Both the position numbers and the translations under genes were made by a program. From positions 1 to 28,287 of the forward strand of contig JAEDEB010000025.1 in NCBI GenBank assembly GCA_016293535.1: DNA of 28,287 bases, written 5' to 3'. The notes under the pieces were generated by a model that had not been told where the DNA came from, ran no database searches, and saw only the letters and a program-made list of their open reading frames with translations. This document shows, one piece after another, positions 22,649 through 28,287 of this stretch. The DNA comes from Bacteroidales bacterium. GTDB lineage: Bacteria > Bacteroidota > Bacteroidia > Bacteroidales > UBA932. How positions within the stretch are numbered: position 1 is the first letter of the stretch; each line of letters begins with the position of its first letter.

Positions 22649-25132
22649 ATGGACAGACAGGCAGCCATATTAATCACTCTACTTCTGACCATATCGGGAA
22701 CATCCTTCGGACAGGGCTTGAAATTCCGCGGACTGGAGAGCCGCATAGAAGAAAGGACTTCCTTCGAAGTATTCGCCAAGAAGGAGATGACATTCGAGAA
22801 CGAACTCAGGATAGACTTCCGCATGGCCACCTTTCCGCCTTCCCGCTTCGGCTACATCCTGCGTCTGAACGACCGCAATAACCCAGGCCGTTCCTGGAAC
22901 ATGTCCTACGACAGCCGGGGAGACAAGACCGTGATCAGAATCAACGAAGAAGGCAGAAGGAGCGTTATATACGCTGAAATGGAGAAAGAAGATTTCAAGG
23001 AATACAGTTGGCACGACATCAGCCTCGTCTTCGACTGCGTGGCCGGGCGCATACTCTTGAGCATAGACGGAGAGGTCAGAAGCGCCGATATAGTAAAGAA
23101 TGAAACGTGGATACGCCCCACTCTGTATTTCGGTCTCAGCCAGTTTGTGGTGGACGTACCTTCGTTTGCCATAAAGGATCTCAGGATAGGAGACGGGCAC
23201 AAAGACTTCATATTCCCTCTTGATGAATACAAGGGCAACGTTGTCCACGACAGCAGAGGACGGAACCGGGGCAGGGTAACAAACCCTGAATGGCTCGTCA
23301 ACAAGGCTGCCAGATGGGAACATGTCAAGACTCTCGTCTCGGAAGTTCCCGCGGGTGTATACTACGATCCCCTGCGCAAGGAAATAGGCTGCTACTCCCA
23401 CGACAGACTGCAAACCTTCAGCATCACCGAGAACACCCTCGACTGGAAGGAGGGCTATGGCGAGTGCCCTGTCAACATACTGCTCGGGATGAACTACATC
23501 AGTTCCGATACACTTGTGGCATACGAACTGAGCGACTGGACGGAAAGGCTTGGAGCCCCGTCTGCCGCAGCCCTCGACCTGAAAACCCTCGAATGGAAGG
23601 TACTCAGCCGATCGAGGACCGAAGGACCTATGCACCACCACGGAGGGTTTATGAACAAATACAGCGGGAAATACATGTTCTTCGGGGGTTACAACGGGAT
23701 CCTGTACAACGGAGATTTCTATGAACTCGACACGGAAGAAGGATGGCGCAAGGTATGGAAAGACAAACTTGTTGCTTCCGACCTGTATCCGCGATTCTTC
23801 GCATCTGCGGGGACTGACGAAAATGGGGAATGCCTGTACATATTCGGAGGCATGGGCAACGAAAGCGGAGAGCAGGTGGTCGGAAGACGGTACTTCTATG
23901 ACCTTCACCGCATAGATCTGCGCACGGGCGACTGCGAGACGCTGTGGAGCATCACTCCTCAGGGGCAGGATTTCGTTCCGGCCAGGAATCTCATAGTCGA
24001 CGGCGACTGCTTCTATGTGCTTTGTTATCCTGAATACCTGACAACCACTACAGTTCATCTGTACAGATTCAACATCGCAGACGGCAGCCACGAGATAATG
24101 GCCGATGGCATAAATGTCATCTCAGACAAGATCTGGTCCAGTTCGGCACTATACCTCGACCGCGAACTCGGCCAGTTCATAGTGACCAATATGAACGTGG
24201 ACAACGACCTCTGCCCCGTGACTGAAATCCACACCCTCGCCTACCCTCCTGTACCTGAAATCACAGATAGTTCTGACAACACACGAAGTACTGCCGTCCT
24301 TTCGCTCGCAGGAGTCATCATCCTGCTGGCAATAACGGCTGCGGGCACAGTGCAGGTACGCCGCATGAAAAACAGGGAAAGGCAGAAAAGCGACTATTTC
24401 AACGCAAAGGTAGACCCCCGCAAGAGACTGTTCCGACAGAAGGAAAGGCCCGACTCCATATATATGTTTGGCGACTTCACAGCCATTGACAGTTCCGGAA
24501 ACGATATCTCAGGCAATTTCTCCAAGCAGCAGAAAGTGATACTCGGACTGCTCTTCAAATACTACGACGAAGGACTTCCTTCCACCAGGATCAGCAGCAT
24601 ACTATGGCCGGACAAGGAGGAGGCCAAGGTAAAGAATTCGAGGGGCGTTACGATAAACAACCTGAGAAAGAACCTCAAAAAGATGAAGGGAATCTCGATT
24701 GAATTCTCTGACAGACTATACAGGCTTCGCTTAGAGGAGCCATTCTACTGCGACTATCTCAAGTTCATTGAATTGCTTGAAAAGGGAGAAAGGAACGAGA
24801 GTCTGGCGATTCTGTCACGAGGACGATTCATGAGAGAAGCAAAGGAAGACACCTTCGATTCATTCAAGGGAAAACTTGAGGACAAGATTACCCCAGTGCT
24901 GCTCGAGGAGGCGGAAAAACGCTTCAGCAACGGAGATTTCAGGGCAACGATAGAAATAGCCGACATGATGTTCAGTTATGACAGCCTGGACGAAAACGCC
25001 CTCCACTACAGCGTCAGGTCGCTGTTGGCACTCAACGACAAGGACGATGCACTCCTGCGTTATTCCAACTTCATAACTCTCTACCAGAAAGAAAACGGGG
25101 AATCCTATCCCATACGCTTCGAGAAGGTCTGA
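22649..25132 (+). CDS. Predicted transmembrane one-component regulator: LamG/Kelch-like sensor with SARP-like output
   Basis: An 827-residue protein. A signal peptide (about 1-22, ending TSFGQ) is followed by a LamG/concanavalin-like domain (about 35-190) and, from about 215 to 530, Kelch-like propeller blades (HHHGGFMNKYSGKYMFFGGY; LYIFGGMGNESG; FYDLHRIDLRTG). A single membrane helix lies at about 549-569, followed by basic residues (RRMKNRERQK), placing the sensor in the periplasm and the rest in the cytoplasm. Residues about 604-690 look like an OmpR/SARP winged helix (FSKQQKVILGLLF, then STRISSILWPDK and RGVTINNLRKNLKKM as recognition region). Residues about 695-827 resemble the bacterial transcriptional activator domain (BTAD), with a helical-repeat pattern ending ALLRYSNFITLYQKENG. 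There is no kinase, receiver or AraC domain. It is divergent from the PUL operon, so I infer it is that operon's regulator. Domain calls are by pattern and need structure prediction. Confidence 0.75.
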   Translation: MDRQAAILITLLLTISGTSFGQGLKFRGLESRIEERTSFEVFAKKEMTFENELRIDFRMATFPPSRFGYILRLNDRNNPGRSWNMSYDSRGDKTVIRINEEGRRSVIYAEMEKEDFKEYSWHDISLVFDCVAGRILLSIDGEVRSADIVKNETWIRPTLYFGLSQFVVDVPSFAIKDLRIGDGHKDFIFPLDEYKGNVVHDSRGRNRGRVTNPEWLVNKAARWEHVKTLVSEVPAGVYYDPLRKEIGCYSHDRLQTFSITENTLDWKEGYGECPVNILLGMNYISSDTLVAYELSDWTERLGAPSAAALDLKTLEWKVLSRSRTEGPMHHHGGFMNKYSGKYMFFGGYNGILYNGDFYELDTEEGWRKVWKDKLVASDLYPRFFASAGTDENGECLYIFGGMGNESGEQVVGRRYFYDLHRIDLRTGDCETLWSITPQGQDFVPARNLIVDGDCFYVLCYPEYLTTTTVHLYRFNIADGSHEIMADGINVISDKIWSSSALYLDRELGQFIVTNMNVDNDLCPVTEIHTLAYPPVPEITDSSDNTRSTAVLSLAGVIILLAITAAGTVQVRRMKNRERQKSDYFNAKVDPRKRLFRQKERPDSIYMFGDFTAIDSSGNDISGNFSKQQKVILGLLFKYYDEGLPSTRISSILWPDKEEAKVKNSRGVTINNLRKNLKKMKGISIEFSDRLYRLRLEEPFYCDYLKFIELLEKGERNESLAILSRGRFMREAKEDTFDSFKGKLEDKITPVLLEEAEKRFSNGDFRATIEIADMMFSYDSLDENALHYSVRSLLALNDKDDALLRYSNFITLYQKENGESYPIRFEKV

Positions 25133-25172
25133 AAAAGCTTTGCCCGCGAGCAGCAATTCCGGCAAAGCATAC

Positions 25173-25208
25173 AAAAAACCGGAGGATGAAAATCACCTCC
25201 GGTTTTTT
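25173..25208. terminator. Bidirectional intrinsic terminator
   Basis: AAAAAACCGGAGG, a 10-base loop, then CCTCCGGTTTTTT: a perfect 13-bp stem with a T run on both strands. It serves the regulator gene on the + strand and the tRNA transcript on the - strand, whose mature end lies one base away. A weaker stem (GCTTTGCC/GGCAAAGC, 25137-25168) without a T run lies just before it. Confidence 0.9.
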
Positions 25209-25209
25209 G

Positions 25210-25281
25210 TAGTCCCGAGCAGAATCGAACTGCTATCTAAAGTTTAGGAAACTTCCATTCTATCCGTTGAACTACGGGACC
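25210..25281 (-). tRNA. tRNA-Arg, anticodon CCT
   Basis: A complete 72-base cloverleaf on the - strand. The acceptor stem GGTCCCG pairs with CGGGACT (first pair G-U). The D stem is GTTC/GAAT, the anticodon stem GAAGT/ACTTT with loop TTCCTAA, giving CCT, which reads AGG as arginine. A four-base variable loop follows, and the T stem AGCAG/CTGCT carries the TTCGATT loop. The discriminator is A and CCA is not encoded. The 5' end lies 20 bases after the rpmF stop and the 3' end is directly followed by a terminator, so it is probably made from the rpmF transcript. Confidence 0.95.
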
Positions 25282-25301
25282 ATTACGGGAAGGGCCTTGG
25301 C

Positions 25302-25484
25302 TTACTCAGCCTTCTTCTCGATAATCTGACGGCCTCTGTAATAGCCGCACTCAGGACATACGTGATGATACATTACTGTAGCACCGCAGTTTGAGCAGGT
25401 TGCAAGAGTAGGGACTACCGCAACGTCGTGCGTTCTTCTCTTGTCACGTCTCTGCTTTGAGATTTTGTGTTTCGGATGTGCCAT
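25302..25484 (-). CDS. rpmF: 50S ribosomal protein L32
   Basis: A 60-residue ribosomal protein of the large subunit. The N-terminus MAHPKHKISKQRRDKRRTH is the L32 signature, and a zinc ribbon is formed by Cys30, Cys33, Cys43 and Cys46 (CSNC and CPEC). Its length is typical. It follows the DUF177 gene by 21 bases, the common order in bacteria. The usual plsX/fabH genes do not follow; instead a tRNA-Arg gene starts 20 bases on, followed by a terminator. Confidence 0.97.
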   Translation of the reverse strand: MAHPKHKISKQRRDKRRTHDVAVVPTLATCSNCGATVMYHHVCPECGYYRGRQIIEKKAE

Positions 25485-25505
25485 TGTTTTATATTTTTAA
25501 ATTTA

Positions 25506-26033
25506 CTAATCTTTGAACAAGTCCTTGAGGGCTGCAAACGGATTGGTCTCTGCCGGTGAGTCCGGGCCATCATCTCTGCCCGGGTTATCTGTCATACGTC
25601 TGAGGACTTCAGGATTACATTCCCCATCCGCATGGCATCTGCGTATCGGAAGGGAAAGACAGACATAGTCGTAAATCGTCTGGGACAAGTCGAATTCTGA
25701 TTCGCCTTCCGGAATCCAGACAAGTTCACGTCCATCCTCCTCATCCGTATCCGCACTGCCGACACCGAACCTCAGCTTCAGAGCAACTGCTGTGTCAATC
25801 CTCAGAATGACATCCTCAAGACATCTGTCGCAGGGGACGGTCACCGTGCCGCGGATATCGGCATCGAGATTCACTGAAGCCCCGCTGCGACGTGCCTGCA
25901 CGTCTACAGACAGGTCGGCGTGACTGACCTCCTCGTTTCCAAACTCTCCAAAGAACTCTTCACTGACCCTCCAGTTCTTCACCAGAACGCCAGACTTCAA
26001 ATCATCAAGCAATATTATGTAACTTTCGTTCAC
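25506..26033 (-). CDS. DUF177/YceD-family protein
   Basis: A 175-residue cytoplasmic protein of the DUF177 (YceD) family, which in bacteria and plastids is linked to 23S rRNA maturation and stability. The family hallmark is the GTVTVPCDRCLEDV segment near residues 63-76 with two cysteines in CDRC; two further cysteines (RRCHADGEC) near 135-142 follow the YDYVCLSLPI segment. These four could bind a metal, which is my inference. It heads the rpmF operon from a TATCTTTG promoter that overlaps the end of typA. Confidence 0.85.
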   Translation of the reverse strand: MNESYIILLDDLKSGVLVKNWRVSEEFFGEFGNEEVSHADLSVDVQARRSGASVNLDADIRGTVTVPCDRCLEDVILRIDTAVALKLRFGVGSADTDEEDGRELVWIPEGESEFDLSQTIYDYVCLSLPIRRCHADGECNPEVLRRMTDNPGRDDGPDSPAETNPFAALKDLFKD

Positions 26034-26058
26034 GTTATAGCACTCTGATTTGAGTTCG

Positions 26059-26089
26059 CAAAGATAGGAATAAAAATTGAAAAATCAAT
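26059..26089 (-). promoter_or_regulatory. Predicted promoter of the DUF177-rpmF(-tRNA) operon
   Basis: On the - strand ATTG (26089-26086), 19 bases, TATCTTTG (26066-26059): one mismatch from the Bacteroidota consensus. The -33 box overlaps the typA stop codon at 26085-26087. Transcription would start near 26053, leaving about 20 bases before the DUF177 start codon. Confidence 0.65.
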
Positions 26090-27887
26090 CCTCTTCTCCG
26101 CTTTTTCTCTTCCTGTCCAGGGGATCCAGCAGAATCTTTCTCAGACGCATGGACTTAGGCGTCACTTCGACGAGTTCATCCTCCTGGATATATTCGAGGG
26201 CCTCCTCGAGAGAGAACTTGATCGGTGGCGGAAGCATCACCTTGTCGTCGCTTCCGGAAGCGCGCATATTGGTGAGTTTCTTTGTCTTGCAGATATTGAT
26301 GTTGAGATCCCTCTCACGAATGTGCTCCCCGACAACCTGACCCATATAGATATCCTCGCCCGGATCGATGAAGAAACGTCCACGATCCTGAAGCTTGTCC
26401 ATAGAATACGCCACCGACACACCCGTCTCAAGAGAGACCAGCGAGCCGGCAGTCCTGCCCTCGATATCGCCCTTATAAGGTTCATATCCCTTGTAACGAT
26501 GAGCCACGACAGCCTCTCCGGCCGTTGCAGTCAGGAGATTGCTGCGGAGCCCTATGATTCCGCGGGACGGAATATCGAACTCGAGATGAGTACGGTCTCC
26601 ACGAGGCTCCATCTGGACAAGGGCACCCTTGCGCCTGGTAGTAATTTCTATGGCCTTGCCCACATACTCTTCAGGAACATCTATGGTAAGGTTCTCCACC
26701 GGCTCGCAACGCTGGCCGTTTATCACCTTGTCGAGAACCTTTGGCTGTCCGACCTGAAGCTCGAATCCCTCTCTCCTCATGGTCTCGATAAGAACAGAGA
26801 GATGGAGCACTCCACGGCCATACACTATGAATGAATCCGCATTCACTCCCGGCTTTACACGCAGAGCGAGGTTCTTCTCGAGTTCCTTGTCCAGACGCTC
26901 CTTGAGGTGACGGGAAGTCACGAACTTTCCCTCGCGGCCAAAGAAAGGAGAGTTGTTGATACAGAAGAGCATGCTCATTGTAGGCTCATCGACGGATATA
27001 GGAGGAAGCGGCTCGGGATTCTCGAAGTCGGCAATCGTGTCACCGATCTCGAAACCGTCGATGCCGACAACAGCGCAGATGTCACCGCACTGCACGCTCT
27101 CGACCTTGGCCTTGCCGAGACCGGTAAACGTCATCAGGTCCTTGATTTTCTGTTTCTCCATAATGTCGTAACGCTTGCACAGGGTAATCTGCTGGCCTGC
27201 GGTCAGCGTACCCCTGGTGAGGCGTCCGACTGCTATGCGTCCCACATAAGGAGAATATTCAAGGGAGGAGATAAGCATCTGAGGGGTTCCCTCAACGATT
27301 TCCGGCGCAGGAATCACATCGATTATCGCATCCAGCAGGTCTGTGATATCCTGTTTTGGATTTTTCCAGTCTGTCGACATCCAACCCTGCTTTGCGCTGC
27401 CGTATATGGTGGTGAAGTCCAACTGGTCCTCAGTAGCCTCGAGGCTGAACATCAGGTCGAAGACTTCTTCCTGGACCTCATCAGGGCGACAGTTTGGCTT
27501 GTCCACCTTGTTGATTACAACTATGGGTTTCTTACCCATCCTTATAGCCTTCTCGAGCACAAAGCGTGTTTGGGGCATACAGCCCTCAAAGGCATCGACA
27601 AGAAGAAGGACACCGTCAGCCATATTGAGCACGCGTTCGACTTCGCCTCCGAAGTCGCTATGTCCCGGAGTATCTATTATATTGATTTTGACGCCTTTAT
27701 ATGTAACGGACACATTCTTGGCAAGGATAGTGATACCTCTTTCCCTTTCGAGGTCGTTGTTGTCAAGGATGAGTTCTCCGAGCTTTTCCTGGTCGCGGAC
27801 CAGTTTGGCCTGGTATATCATCCTGTCCACGAGCGTAGTCTTGCCGTGGTCCACGTGCGCAATGATCGCAATGTTTCTGATATCCAT
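26085..27887 (-). CDS. typA: Ribosome-associated GTPase TypA/BipA
   Basis: A 600-residue translational GTPase that binds the ribosome and aids 50S assembly and stress growth. I set the start at 27887 (MDIRNIAIIAHVDHGKTTLV), because TypA proteins begin right at this strand; the ATG at 27914 adds nine non-conserved residues. The G motifs are intact: AHVDHGKTT (about 10-18), the switch region RGITI, DTPGHSDF and VINKVDKP. The EF-G-like domains II, III and V and the C-terminal TypA-specific domain (ending at LDPLDRKRKSGEED) follow. Its length matches the family (about 600). It is a single gene; the 5' region holds a structured repeat region of about 200 bases. Confidence 0.96.
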   Translation of the reverse strand: MDIRNIAIIAHVDHGKTTLVDRMIYQAKLVRDQEKLGELILDNNDLERERGITILAKNVSVTYKGVKINIIDTPGHSDFGGEVERVLNMADGVLLLVDAFEGCMPQTRFVLEKAIRMGKKPIVVINKVDKPNCRPDEVQEEVFDLMFSLEATEDQLDFTTIYGSAKQGWMSTDWKNPKQDITDLLDAIIDVIPAPEIVEGTPQMLISSLEYSPYVGRIAVGRLTRGTLTAGQQITLCKRYDIMEKQKIKDLMTFTGLGKAKVESVQCGDICAVVGIDGFEIGDTIADFENPEPLPPISVDEPTMSMLFCINNSPFFGREGKFVTSRHLKERLDKELEKNLALRVKPGVNADSFIVYGRGVLHLSVLIETMRREGFELQVGQPKVLDKVINGQRCEPVENLTIDVPEEYVGKAIEITTRRKGALVQMEPRGDRTHLEFDIPSRGIIGLRSNLLTATAGEAVVAHRYKGYEPYKGDIEGRTAGSLVSLETGVSVAYSMDKLQDRGRFFIDPGEDIYMGQVVGEHIRERDLNINICKTKKLTNMRASGSDDKVMLPPPIKFSLEEALEYIQEDELVEVTPKSMRLRKILLDPLDRKRKSGEED

Positions 27888-27903
27888 CTTGTATTCCTGA
27901 CTC

Positions 27904-28080
27904 AAGTTTCGCAAGTTATAACTTATTGTGATCCCGAGGGTTGTGCCGCTTGCGAAACTTCTTTCCTCCGCACATTTCCCTGTCTACGAGGACCTATCCC
28001 TAAATCCCTTCCCCCGGGGAAGGGACTTACCTACGACCTAAAGGTCTCTAAATTCGGTAGTTTCGCTATATGCGAAACTT
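27904..28080. repeat. Intergenic cluster of inverted repeats upstream of typA
   Basis: AAGTTTCGCAAG (27904-27915) and its complement CTTGCGAAACTT (27949-27960) form a 12-bp inverted repeat. The same word appears a third and fourth time as AGTTTCGC-TATAT-GCGAAACT (28059-28079). Between these are a 10-bp perfect hairpin TCCCTTCCCC-C-GGGGAAGGGA (28005-28025), a GACCTAAAGGTC palindrome (28036-28047) and an AAGTTATAACTT palindrome (27913-27924). No reading frame is credible. It looks like a repetitive extragenic element or a structured typA leader. Confidence 0.6.
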
Positions 28081-28099
28081 AAATTCCTGAAAAATCGGG

Positions 28100-28107
28100 C
28101 AAAAATA
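28100..28107 (-). promoter_or_regulatory. Possible promoter -7 box for typA
   Basis: TATTTTTG on the - strand fits TAnnTTTG, but no -33 TTTG is visible and the area is A+T-rich. If used, the typA leader would be about 205 bases and include all the inverted repeats at 27904-28080. The rest of the 345-base gap between typA and the next gene holds no other gene that I can see. Confidence 0.3.
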
Positions 28108-28232
28108 CTAAATTATGGGAAAATCCATATAAAAAAAGGACGCATGATATGCAAGTGGGTGATTGGATAGTTCGGAATATTGCATTTATAAAAGGAATAT
28201 TCCATATTTAGGAACACAAAAAAACATGAGAC

Positions 28233-28287
28233 ATGAATAATTTACTCAAAGGCAAAGTAGCTGTCGTCACCGGCGGCACCAGAGGCA
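28233..28287 (+). CDS. Short-chain dehydrogenase/reductase start, probably FabG (3-oxoacyl-ACP reductase)
   Basis: Only the first 18 codons are in the window. They read MNNLLKGKVAVVTGGTRG, the first strand and the glycine-rich nucleotide-binding turn (TGGTRG, continuing to GIG in the family) of a classical SDR enzyme. FabG, which reduces 3-oxoacyl-ACP with NADPH in fatty acid synthesis, begins in this way, but other SDR enzymes do too, so the exact substrate is open. The ATG at 28233 is the only in-frame start; an ATG at 28226 runs into a stop after four codons. It diverges from typA. Confidence 0.7.
   Translation, partial: MNNLLKGKVAVVTGGTRG

Noticed and set aside
22679..24091. A 470-codon - strand frame opposite the regulator gene
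   Set aside because: The + strand product shows a signal peptide, Kelch-like blades and a membrane helix. The antisense frame shows none.
27888..27914. Longer N-terminus of TypA from the ATG at 27914
   Set aside because: The added nine residues are not part of the TypA family, whose proteins begin near MDIRNIAII.
26907..28082. A 391-codon + strand frame across typA and its upstream region
   Set aside because: It is antisense to a clear TypA and ends in the repeat cluster, with no family resemblance.
1..28287. CRISPR arrays, insertion sequences and transposase or integrase genes
   Set aside because: No regularly spaced repeats and no recombinase-like reading frames are visible in the window.

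Overview
The window is from a Bacteroidales-type (Bacteroidota) genome of moderate G+C. The evidence is a complete SusC/SusD pair with DUF3823 and a GxGYxYP-family protein, several Cys-lipoprotein signal peptides, an ExbB/ExbD/ExbD gene order, and promoters of the Bacteroides kind (TTTG, about 20 nt, TAnnTTTG). I cannot decide the family or genus.

Left part, 1-8850, is conserved housekeeping. On the + strand an energiser operon (end of ExbB, a four-helix membrane protein, two ExbD proteins) closes at an intrinsic terminator. A second + strand operon follows: asnS, udk and a TonB-family gene. It runs tail to tail, with a 14-base overlap, into a - strand operon of a 711-residue anchored protein, a dCMP deaminase-like protein and an S41 (CtpA-type) protease.

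Middle part, 8910-25132, is a polysaccharide-utilisation-type locus (PUL). A - strand operon reads in transcription order: GxGYxYP-family lipoprotein, lipoprotein with two carboxypeptidase-regulatory-like domains, SusC, SusD, DUF3823 lipoprotein, and a lipoprotein with two Big_2 domains and a propeller-like region. A terminator follows, and then a pectate-lyase-superfamily beta-helix lipoprotein with its own predicted promoter. Divergent from the operon is an 827-residue gene that looks like a single-chain transmembrane regulator: a periplasmic LamG-like plus Kelch-like sensor, one membrane helix, and a cytoplasmic winged-helix plus BTAD (SARP-like) module. It is the most unusual gene here, and I infer that it senses the locus's substrate and controls the operon. 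The locus has no recognisable classical glycosidase family, sulfatase, sensor kinase or anti-sigma factor, and SusC lacks the STN signalling domain.

Right part, 25173-28287, returns to core genes: a bidirectional terminator, tRNA-Arg(CCT), rpmF and a DUF177 gene, apparently one transcript, then typA, a structured intergenic repeat region, and the start of a fabG-like gene. The PUL lies exactly on the 3' side of the tRNA gene, so it could be an acquired cassette, but I see no integrase or duplicated attachment site.
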